DNA from: CAWFPR01 sp963817635
GTDB taxonomy: Bacteria; Acidobacteriota; Vicinamibacteria; Vicinamibacterales; 2-12-FULL-66-21
Length of the DNA: 64,000 nucleotides
NCBI GenBank assembly: GCA_963817635.1
Contig: CAWFPR010000032.1
Location: 124,001-188,000, forward strand
Direction of reading: 5' to 3'
A model generated the notes under the pieces. That model saw only the letters and a list, made by a program, of their open reading frames with translations. It made no database searches and had not been told where the DNA came from. Shown here one piece after another: positions 45,899 through 52,487 of the stretch. A program made the position numbers and the translations under genes. Numbering within the stretch: the stretch's first letter is position 1; the number at the start of each line of letters is the position of its first letter.

Positions 45899-47362
45899 TT
45901 GATTCGTAATCGGAACGCTGCAATCTGCGCCGCGGCCATGGTCGCGGCATTTCTGTATGTCCCGGGCCAGCTCGCTGCCCAGGGGCCCCCTCCTGGAGCC
46001 GGGCTCGACCCACGCATCGAGAAACTCGTCGCGTCGATTTCCCCCGAGCGGCTCGAGCAGTTGCTCCGCAAGCTCTCGTCGTTCAAGACCCGCAACACCT
46101 TGTCGGATCCGACCGCGCCCGATGGTATTGGAGCGGCGCGCCAGTGGCTCCTCGACGAGTTCAAGCGCACGAGCCCGAAGCTGCAGGTGAGCTTCGATAC
46201 CCACATGCTTCCGGCCGGCGGCCGCGTGCCGCAGGAAACCGAATTGCGCAATGTCGTCGCGATTCTCCCGGGCAAGACTCCCCGGCGCATCTATGTCAGC
46301 GGCCACTACGATTCGTTGAACCTGGGGTCCGCCGGCCAGGCCAGCCTGAACACCTCAGGCGGCCGGCAGGCCGGCGCCGCTGGTCAGCGCGGCCAGGCGG
46401 GGCAGGCCGCCGGCACTGCCCAGGCGGCCGGACAGAGCGGGCGCGGGGGGCAGCCGGCTGCCGCCGGCAGGGGCCAGGGGCGGGGCGGCAACCGCGCCGA
46501 CCCCAACGTCGTCGCACCGGGAGCCGATGACGATGGGAGCGGGACGGTGCTGGTGATGGAGCTGGCCCGCGTGTTCTCGGAGAGCAACATCGATTTCGAC
46601 GCGACCCTCGTGTTCATCACGGTGGCCGGCGAGGAGCAGGGACTGCTTGGCGCGACCGCGCACGCGGTGCAGGCGAAGGCGGACAAGATCGACATCCAGG
46701 CGGTCTTCAACAACGACATCGTCGGCAACGCGGTCGGCGGCAACGGAATCGACGACAGCGCGACCGTGCGGCTCTATTCGGAAGGGCCCGAGGACTCGCC
46801 GTCCCGGTCGCTGGCAATCTTCACGAAGCGCTGGGCCGAGCGGTACGTTCCCTCGCTCGAGATCCGACTGATGGCGCGCCGCGACCGCTTCAGCCGCGGT
46901 GGCGATCACAGCGGCTACAACGCCGCGGGGTTCGCGGCCGTCGGCTTCCGCGAGTCGAAGGAGAACTACTCGAGACAGCACAACGCGGACGATACGATCG
47001 AAGGCGTGTCGATTCCGTATCTCGCGCAGAACGCGCGCGCGAACGCCGCGGCCATGGCGACGCTGGCGCTGGCGCCGCCGCCGCCGGCGGTGACGCCAAA
47101 CATGCTCAGCCGTCAGCCGTCCGGCTACGACGCGCGCCTGCGGTGGACGGCGTCGCCGGGCGCCGCCGGCTACAGGATCTTCTGGCGCAACGCGTGGGCG
47201 CCCGACTGGGAACACGATCTCTACGTGGGCAATGTCACGGAATACGTCTTCACGAAGATGAACATCGACGACTGGGTGTTCGGTGTTGCGGCGATCGATG
47301 CCAGCGGTCACGAGAGTTCAATCAGCCCGTACGTGATGGCGCCGAGAAGCGATGGCCGCTGA
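45899..47362 (+). CDS. M28-family zinc aminopeptidase with low-complexity linker and Fn3-like end
   Basis: A 487-residue secreted metallopeptidase. The signal peptide (AAICAAAMVAAFLYVPGQLAAQ) is followed by the M28 domain with all zinc ligands: YVSGHYDSLN (His, Asp), GADDDGSGT (bridging Asp), TVAGEEQGLLG (catalytic and metal Glu), FNNDIVGN (Asp) and SRQHNADDT (His). Between the first and second ligand sits a Gly/Gln/Ala-rich stretch of about 50 residues, absent from typical enzymes. A C-terminal fibronectin-type-III-like domain (DARLRWTASPGAAGYRIFWR) follows. Start at TTG 45899 with GGAG 8 nt upstream. It probably degrades peptides outside the cell. Confidence 0.92.
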   Translation: MIRNRNAAICAAAMVAAFLYVPGQLAAQGPPPGAGLDPRIEKLVASISPERLEQLLRKLSSFKTRNTLSDPTAPDGIGAARQWLLDEFKRTSPKLQVSFDTHMLPAGGRVPQETELRNVVAILPGKTPRRIYVSGHYDSLNLGSAGQASLNTSGGRQAGAAGQRGQAGQAAGTAQAAGQSGRGGQPAAAGRGQGRGGNRADPNVVAPGADDDGSGTVLVMELARVFSESNIDFDATLVFITVAGEEQGLLGATAHAVQAKADKIDIQAVFNNDIVGNAVGGNGIDDSATVRLYSEGPEDSPSRSLAIFTKRWAERYVPSLEIRLMARRDRFSRGGDHSGYNAAGFAAVGFRESKENYSRQHNADDTIEGVSIPYLAQNARANAAAMATLALAPPPPAVTPNMLSRQPSGYDARLRWTASPGAAGYRIFWRNAWAPDWEHDLYVGNVTEYVFTKMNIDDWVFGVAAIDASGHESSISPYVMAPRSDGR

Positions 47363-47740
47363 ATGACAGACCGCAAGCGCGACTCCGAACGCGTCCCGAT
47401 TCCCGGTCAGGTGGCCGGGGAAATCACGGTGTTCCAGCCGATGACGATCCTGGATATCAGCGATCGCGGCGTCCAGATCGAGACGACGTTCCCGCTCCAC
47501 CTCGACTCGTTGCACGATTTCCGGCTCTCGCTGGGCGACCGGTCGGTTGTCGTCAAGGGACGGATCGCCCACTGTCAGATTGGCGACTTGATGGAAGGCG
47601 TGGTGCACTATCGCACCGGCGTGGAGTTCGTCGAACTTCCCGGGCACGCGAGCGACGCGATCCGCGAGTTCGTCGAGGTGCAGCGAATCGCGCGCGAAGT
47701 TCCGCCGATCGTCGACGCCGAGCTTGCCGACGAGGCCTGA
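47363..47740 (+). CDS. PilZ-domain protein, putative c-di-GMP receptor
   Basis: A 125-residue single-domain protein. DSERVPIPGQVAG at the front and MTILDISDRGVQIETTFPL (the D-x-S-x-x-G part) match the PilZ c-di-GMP pocket, and a late strand YRTGVEFVEL completes the barrel. The usual RxxxR motif is only partly recognisable (RKRDSER), so ligand binding is likely but not certain. The ATG directly abuts the M28 stop. With the GGDEF and HD-GYP proteins in the window it completes a c-di-GMP circuit. Confidence 0.82.
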   Translation: MTDRKRDSERVPIPGQVAGEITVFQPMTILDISDRGVQIETTFPLHLDSLHDFRLSLGDRSVVVKGRIAHCQIGDLMEGVVHYRTGVEFVELPGHASDAIREFVEVQRIAREVPPIVDAELADEA

Positions 47741-47899
47741 GCCGCAATAATCGACACACGCCGTCCCGCTGGACGACCCACGGCACAGTGCCCTTCGTCT
47801 CTTCGTGATTGGCCGTCGGCCCGTCCGGCGGGGCTGTCGCCGACGCCCATCCAAAGTGATACATTTGAGAGTCGGTCCGTATCATCACGCGAGGGATTC

Positions 47900-49441
47900 A
47901 TGCCTACCACGATCAGTGCCCGTCCGCTTCTCGAGAAACTTCAGCTGAAAGACGTGAACCCGGGCGCCTCGGCCGGGATGGATCGGTGGATTGCCGAACC
48001 CGGCGCGCAGCCGCTCGTGTCGTACAACCCCACGACCGGCGAGCCGATCGCGAGCGTGCTCCAGGCGTCGGCTGACGCGTACGATCAGGTGGTGGCACAG
48101 GCGGTCTCGACCTTCGAGACGTGGCGCATGACGCCGGGCCCGAAGCGCGGCGAACTCGTCCGTGACCTCGGCAACGCCCTGCGTGAGTTCAAGGAGCCGC
48201 TCGGTGACCTCGTGTCGCTGGAGATGGGAAAGATCAAGGCCGAGGGGCACGGTGAAGTGCAGGAGATGATCGACATCTGCGACTTTGCGACCGGCCTGTC
48301 GCGTCAGCTCTACGGCTTGACGATGGCGTCGGAACGGCCGGGGCACCGCATGATGGAGCAGTGGCACCCGCTGGGAGTTCTCGGGCTGATTACGGCGTTC
48401 AACTTCCCCGTTGCCGTCTGGTCGTGGAACAGCGCGATTGCGGCTGTCTGCGGCGATGCGGTGGTCTGGAAGCCGGCCGGCCCGGTACCCCTTTGCGCCG
48501 TGGCCGTGCAGCACATCGCCAACCGCGTGATGGCCGATCACGGCGTTCATGGCGTGTTCACGCTCACGATTGGCGCCGGGCGGTCGGTCGGCGAGCGGAT
48601 GCTGAACGATCGTCGCCTGCCGCTTATTTCGTTCACCGGCTCGACCCAGGTGGGCGAGCACGTGGCGGCCACCGTCGCCAAGCGCTTCGGGCGCAGCATT
48701 CTCGAGCTGGGCGGCAACAACGCCATCATCGTGACCGAGGATGCCAACCTCGATCTGGCCACGCGCGCGATCCTGTTCGGCGCGGTCGGGACCGCCGGCC
48801 AGCGCTGCACGTCAACCAGGCGCATCATCGTGCAGAAGCAGGTGGCCGGTGAGCTGGTCGATCGGCTCGTGCGCGCCTACAAGCAGGTCCGTATCGGCGA
48901 TCCGCTCGACGCGGCGACTCTGATGGGGCCGCTCGTCACGCCCGACGCCATGACGGACATGTTCGCGGCCATCGACCAGATCAAAGCGGAAGGCGGGGAG
49001 ATCGTGTTCGGCGGCGGGCGCCGCCCGGATCTGGGGCCGCAGTTCGTCGAGCCCACGATCGTGCGGATGCCGTCGCAGACCGCCATCGTCAAGGCTGAGA
49101 CGTTTGCGCCGATTCTCTACGTGCTGGAGTACGATGCATTCGAGCAGGCGCTGGCGATCCACAACGACGTGCCTCAGGGCCTGTCGAGCGCCATCTTCAC
49201 CGAGAGCATGCGGAAGGCCGAGGAGTTCCTCTCGCCGCAAGGGTCCGATTGCGGGATCGCCAACGTCAACATCGGCACGTCCGGTGCCGAGATTGGCGGC
49301 GCGTTCGGCGGCGAGAAGGAAACCGGCGGCGGCCGCGAGTCCGGGTCCGATTCCTGGAAGACCTACATGCGCCGGCAGACGAACACCGTCAACTGGTCCA
49401 CCGCGCTGCCGCTCGCGCAGGACATCACGTTCGGCGCCTGA
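47900..49441 (+). CDS. aldehyde dehydrogenase, ALDH7/aminoadipate-semialdehyde dehydrogenase-like
   Basis: A 513-residue NAD(P)-dependent dehydrogenase. Features are EQWHPLGVLGLITAFNFPVAVWSWN, KPAGPVPLCA (cofactor Lys), SFTGSTQVGEHV, ELGGNNAIIV (general-base Glu) and GTAGQRCTSTRR with catalytic Cys at 303, then TFAPILYVLEY. The GTAGQRCT form and ELGGNN are typical for the ALDH7 (antiquitin/AmaB) group, which oxidises aminoadipate semialdehyde in lysine breakdown; other aldehydes are possible. GAGGGA lies upstream of the ATG. A truncated relative of its C-terminal third lies at 50503-50875. Confidence 0.93.
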   Translation: MPTTISARPLLEKLQLKDVNPGASAGMDRWIAEPGAQPLVSYNPTTGEPIASVLQASADAYDQVVAQAVSTFETWRMTPGPKRGELVRDLGNALREFKEPLGDLVSLEMGKIKAEGHGEVQEMIDICDFATGLSRQLYGLTMASERPGHRMMEQWHPLGVLGLITAFNFPVAVWSWNSAIAAVCGDAVVWKPAGPVPLCAVAVQHIANRVMADHGVHGVFTLTIGAGRSVGERMLNDRRLPLISFTGSTQVGEHVAATVAKRFGRSILELGGNNAIIVTEDANLDLATRAILFGAVGTAGQRCTSTRRIIVQKQVAGELVDRLVRAYKQVRIGDPLDAATLMGPLVTPDAMTDMFAAIDQIKAEGGEIVFGGGRRPDLGPQFVEPTIVRMPSQTAIVKAETFAPILYVLEYDAFEQALAIHNDVPQGLSSAIFTESMRKAEEFLSPQGSDCGIANVNIGTSGAEIGGAFGGEKETGGGRESGSDSWKTYMRRQTNTVNWSTALPLAQDITFGA

Positions 49442-49616
49442 CGCCAGCCGGTCGCGGCTCCACCGGATCGTGACGAACGGTCGTGTTGTTTCAAGAACGG
49501 GGCGAGAAGCGCTGAGCTTCAGCCCCGGAACTCCACAGCGTGCACCGCACCGTTCCGCAGCTACGCGAACGACGAACCGGGACGGGTCGCTTTGCGCGCG
49601 ATCCACGGGGTGGCGC

Positions 49617-49811
49617 TCAGGGCTCGATCCTCCACGGTTGCTCCCACGATCGAAGCGGCCGGCGCCGGGAAATCAGCGGGAGATCCTGCTTCTGCAGTTC
49701 CAAGAGGATCCTGACTTTCTCGCGAAGCGGCAATGCGATCTGTGCGCGTCGCCAGGCGGCCTTGCCGGCGGCAGACCGTAGAGGAATCGCCGGCGGATCG
49801 CTATGGCTCAT
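49617..49811 (-). CDS. small basic protein (64 aa) coupled to a nucleotidyltransferase remnant
   Basis: Starts MSHSDPPAIPLRSAAG, followed by RAQIALPLREKVRILLELQK and RRRPLRSWEQPWRIEP, a basic helical peptide. It overlaps the end of the upstream frame by 11 nt (ATG inside GATGAGCCATAG). That architecture, a nucleotidyltransferase-like gene followed by a short overlapping partner, resembles toxin-antitoxin-like pairs, but no family is recognised. The other member is truncated here, so this may be a leftover. Interpretation is weak. Confidence 0.5.
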   Translation of the reverse strand: MSHSDPPAIPLRSAAGKAAWRRAQIALPLREKVRILLELQKQDLPLISRRRPLRSWEQPWRIEP

Positions 49812-50022
49812 CACCGATCTCCACGTCAATCCCATGCGCGGCCAGCAACGCCCGCAGCCGCGGACGGCTGACAGCGCCGCATTCCAGCAGCTGCCACGCG
49901 CGCTCGCGCCGCCGCGAGCCACCGGCCTGAAACGCGAGTGCCGCAAGATGTTCGGGGCCAATGACCCTGACCGGGACGCCCCCAGGACACGCCGAGACTC
50001 GACTCGGACGAGCAGGTACCAC
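49801..50022 (-). pseudogene. remnant of a nucleotidyltransferase-like protein
   Basis: About 55 C-terminal residues look real: VRVIGPEHLAALAFQAGGSR, then RERAWQLLECGAVSRPRLRALLAAHGIDVEIGD. This is the C-terminal pattern of small nucleotidyltransferase-fold proteins (a conserved proline-Glu-His-Leu in the helix, then a Leu-rich LL-HG end). The catalytic N-terminal domain is missing: the upstream sequence is a different frame and the end of an ABC-exporter fragment. A short frame at 50097-50099 begins MVKLIQMVGVLVALAVTG, a signal-peptide-like start, and runs into this remnant out of frame. Confidence 0.5.
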
Positions 50023-50086
50023 CCCGGCGACGGCGCAGATTCGGAGCCTGTGACCGCCAACGCGACCAAGACGCCGACCATCTGGA

Positions 50087-50502
50087 TCAGTTTGACCATC
50101 TCGTCCTCATATTCTCCACCGGCGCCGGCCCGTCCGTCGCCCGGCTCTGTAACGAGACCAGCGCCGCGTACCGGCCGTGCAGTCCGAGCAGGTGCGCGCG
50201 CGAGCCTTGTTCGACGATGCGCCCTTTGTCCAGGATCACAATCCTGTCGGCCAGCACGGTGTGCGCGAGCCGTTGCGTGATGAACATCACCGCCTTGTTC
50301 CCCCACATCGACCTGAGTGACCCGATGATCCTCGCCTCGCTTTCGGGGTCCAGCGCCATGGTGGCCTCATCGAGCAGGAGGATCGGCGAGTCGCGAGCCA
50401 CCGCGCGGGCGTTCGCGACGGTTTGCCACTGGCCTCCCGAAAGTATGCTGCCATCGCCGAGGTACGTGCCAAGGATTGTGTCATAGCGACTTGTCAGCCC
50501 CT
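50087..50502 (-). pseudogene. C-terminal fragment of an ABC exporter ATP-binding domain
   Basis: The frame reads SRYDTILGTYLGDG, LSGGQWQTVANARAVARD (signature), PILLLDEATMALDPESEA (Walker B), MFITQRLAHTVLADRI (H-loop region) and ends in a normal stop. It thus has the last 120 or so residues of an ABC exporter subunit. Walker A, the Q-loop and the whole membrane domain are missing. It ends abruptly at 50503, where a piece of aldehyde dehydrogenase gene of the opposite strand begins. It cannot be functional alone. Confidence 0.85.
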
Positions 50503-50875
50503 GGCGACCCGCTCGACGCGGCGACCCTGATGGGACCGCTCGTGATGCAGCACGCGATGACGGACATGTTCGCCGCCCTCGATCAGATCAAGGCCGAAGG
50601 GGGGAGATCCTGTACGGCGGGGGCCGCCGCACCGATCTTGAACCGCAGTTCGTGGAGCCCACGATCGTCCGGATTCCGTCGCAGAGCGCCATCGTCAAGA
50701 CCGAGACGTTCGCCCCTATCCTCTACGTGCTGGAGTACGACGGGTTCGAGCAGGCGCTGGCGCTTCACAACGACGTGCCGCAGGGCCTGTCGATGCGATC
50801 TTCACCGAGAGCATGCGGAAGGCGGCGGAGTTCCTGTCGCCGAAAGGCTCCGACTGCGGGATCGCCAACGTCAAC
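50503..50875 (+). pseudogene. truncated aldehyde dehydrogenase fragment (paralogue of 47900-49441)
   Basis: Covers GDPLDAATLMGPLV, DMFAALDQIKAEGG, EPTIVRIPSQSAIVKTETFA, ILYVLEYDGFEQALALHNDV and ends FLSPKGSDCGIANVN, corresponding to about residues 332-456 of the intact gene upstream. The sequence differs at many third positions and several residues (VTPDA against VMQHA), so it is an older paralogue or a foreign relative rather than a fresh copy. Frameshifts occur near 50605 and 50790. Neither end belongs to a gene: the left side abuts an ABC fragment and the right side the higA region. Confidence 0.88.
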
Positions 50876-50898
50876 TCGGAGAGACGCCGTGGGATAGT

Positions 50899-51195
50899 CT
50901 ATGCGACCTTGGCGCGCTTCAATGTGGGCAGCGTTTTGATCGACTTGCCGCTCTTTTGTTCGGCGAGCCGCAGCTCGTACAGGTTCTGCAGATTCAGCCA
51001 GAACTCCGCAGAGGTTCCGAAGAAATGCGCCAAGCGGAGCGCGGTGTCGCCAGTGATGGCGCGGCGGCCATTCAGAATCGACGTCACTCGGTTCGTGGGC
51101 ACTCCCAATCGCCGCGCTAACTCCGCAGCGCTCAGGCGAAGCTCGTTGAGCTCCTCAGCGAGATGCTCGCCCGGGTGAATCGGTGTCCGTGCCAT
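50899..51195 (-). CDS. higA: HigA-family antitoxin (XRE helix-turn-helix)
   Basis: A 98-residue DNA-binding antitoxin. It starts MARTPIHPGEHLAEELNEL, the usual HigA opening, followed by an XRE helix-turn-helix SAAELARRLGVPTNRVTSIL and NGRRAITGDTALRLAHFFG, then FWLNLQNLYELRLAEQKSG. It lies 10 nt after the toxin gene, in the toxin-first order normal for higBA. It should neutralise HigB and repress the operon by binding the palindrome upstream of higB. Confidence 0.95.
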   Translation of the reverse strand: MARTPIHPGEHLAEELNELRLSAAELARRLGVPTNRVTSILNGRRAITGDTALRLAHFFGTSAEFWLNLQNLYELRLAEQKSGKSIKTLPTLKRAKVA

Positions 51196-51205
51196 GCTGT
51201 CATCC

Positions 51206-51490
51206 TCAGTGATAGTCCACGATCTCGACGTTGGTCGGTCCAGGCGACTTGTCGGGCCACTCGAAACAAATCCGCCATTGGTCGTTGACGCGAATGCTGT
51301 ACTGGCCCTTTCGGTTGCCCTTCAGCGCCTCGAATCGATTTCCGGGCAAGGCCGCCAGATCCTCGAGCGCCTGGGCCGCCTCCAAGCGGTCCAGCTTCAC
51401 CCCGGCGGTGCGTTCGATTCCGGAGAACGCCTTTACTCGTTTGCCGGCGGCGAAGTCAGCCGTGCGCTTGTCGCGGCAGCTGACAATCAT
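51206..51490 (-). CDS. higB: HigB-family toxin (RelE/ParE superfamily)
   Basis: A 94-residue ribosome-dependent mRNA interferase of the HigB type. Recognisable parts are IVSCRDKRTADFAAGKRVKAF, LDRLEAAQALEDLAALPGNRFEAL, KGQYSIRVNDQWRICFEW and NVEIVDYH, matching the RelE-fold with the conserved YSIRxNxxWRI strand and a terminal VDYH. The ATG at 51490 has no leader: the -10 box ends 6 nt upstream. It is transcribed with higA. The module may stabilise this remnant-rich locus. Confidence 0.95.
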   Translation of the reverse strand: MIVSCRDKRTADFAAGKRVKAFSGIERTAGVKLDRLEAAQALEDLAALPGNRFEALKGNRKGQYSIRVNDQWRICFEWPDKSPGPTNVEIVDYH

Positions 51491-51496
51491 CAGCTG

Positions 51497-51535
51497 ATTA
51501 TCGCATGTCGTTACGCGTTATGTCACGCATAACGC
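51497..51535 (-). promoter_or_regulatory. higBA promoter with overlapping operator palindrome
   Basis: Minus strand: -35 GTGACA (complement at 51521-51526), 18-bp spacer, -10 GATAAT (51497-51502), 6 nt to the higB ATG. The inverted repeat GCGTTATG-TCACG-CATAACGC (51515-51535, 8-bp perfect arms) covers the -35 element, as expected for an autorepressing HigA site. Confidence 0.75.
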
Positions 51536-51654
51536 CTGGGTGTCGCGCACACGGGGTGGGGTACACCCTCACCCCGTGCCGCATCCGGCCGGCCTTCAAC
51601 GCCCTGACTGTGTCCCGCCCGGCGCTGTCTCTCGCCGCGGCTGGCCAGTCTCCT

Positions 51655-52407
51655 CTAACTGGCCTTCTTTTTCGATCTGATCTCCGCTTCCAGCGCCGGG
51701 TTCACCTTGAAGCCCGCTTTCTTGGCCGCCTCCAGCGAGCGCACCGCCTCGTCGTAGCGCTTGGTTGTCAGGTAGAGCACCGCGAGATTCTGGTGGGCCT
51801 CGCCGGCCGCGGGGTCGGCGGCGATCGTCGCTTTGTACTCGCGCTCGGCGTCCTGCATGTGACCGGCGCGGAAGTGTGCGCTGCCGAGCGCGAGCGACAC
51901 GTAGGCCGGCACCGAGTTCTCGATCGTGATGTTGTTGCCGCGCGAGATGTCCTCGAGGACGCGCCGCTTGAAATCCTGGATCTGGCGCAACTGGTCCTGC
52001 ACCTGGAGCGTCTGGGGCAATTGCTGCAGGTAGCGGATCCGGTCGTCGAGTTCGGTGACCTGCTCGCGGCGGCTCCGCTGGGACTCCTGGGCGTTCGAGA
52101 ATTTCCGGCCCGCCCTCGCCTGATAGAGGTCCCGGCACTTCGTGTAGGCGGCTATCGCGCCGGTGTACTGCTTGAGCGCCATATCGGCGCGCCCCAGGCT
52201 GTAGTACGCCTCCTCGAACGTGGGGTCTGTGTCGATGGCCTTCTGGAAGTCTCTCGCGGCCTCGGCGAACTTCTCGGCCGACATATCCTCCCAGCCGAGC
52301 CGATAGTCGATCAGCGCGCGGTCACGCGTGACCGCGCGTTGGGCGAGGGCGGGTGCAGCGGACGCAAGAAGGATCGCGGTGGCCGCCGCGAGTGTCGCTG
52401 TGCGCAT
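51655..52407 (-). CDS. secreted TPR-repeat protein
   Basis: A 250-residue protein with signal peptide MRTATLAAATAILLASAAPALA and tetratricopeptide repeats: YRLGWEDMSAEKFAEAARDF, TFEEAYYSLGRADMALKQYT, VSLALGSAHFRAGHMQDAER and AAGEAHQNLAVLYLTTKRYD. A helical, Gln/Arg-rich stretch of about 60 residues separates repeat pairs. It is a periplasmic scaffold of unknown partner. It sits directly downstream of the TonB-receptor gene, separated by a terminator, so co-expression is at most partial. Confidence 0.85.
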   Translation of the reverse strand: MRTATLAAATAILLASAAPALAQRAVTRDRALIDYRLGWEDMSAEKFAEAARDFQKAIDTDPTFEEAYYSLGRADMALKQYTGAIAAYTKCRDLYQARAGRKFSNAQESQRSRREQVTELDDRIRYLQQLPQTLQVQDQLRQIQDFKRRVLEDISRGNNITIENSVPAYVSLALGSAHFRAGHMQDAEREYKATIAADPAAGEAHQNLAVLYLTTKRYDEAVRSLEAAKKAGFKVNPALEAEIRSKKKAS

Positions 52408-52425
52408 GGTGTGGTGCTCCCGGGG

Positions 52426-52457
52426 AAAAAAAACCCCGCGGGCCGGAGCCCGCGGGG
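52426..52457 (-). terminator. intrinsic terminator of the TonB-receptor gene
   Basis: On the minus strand a perfect 10-bp stem CCCCGCGGGC / GCCCGCGGGG (complement at 52434-52457) with a 4-nt loop, followed by eight T (52426-52433). It lies about 30 nt after the receptor stop. Confidence 0.95.
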
Positions 52458-52487
52458 GTCAAAGCTAGCAGACTTTCCCGGATCGGT

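Noticed and set aside
49442..49616. A gene or promoter in the gap after the aldehyde dehydrogenase
   Set aside because: Nothing beyond weak inverted repeats (GAAGCGCTGAGCTTC) was found.
49617..51490. A prophage or defence island
   Set aside because: Only fragments and a common higBA pair are seen; there are no integrase, capsid or known defence genes. The scar interpretation is simpler.
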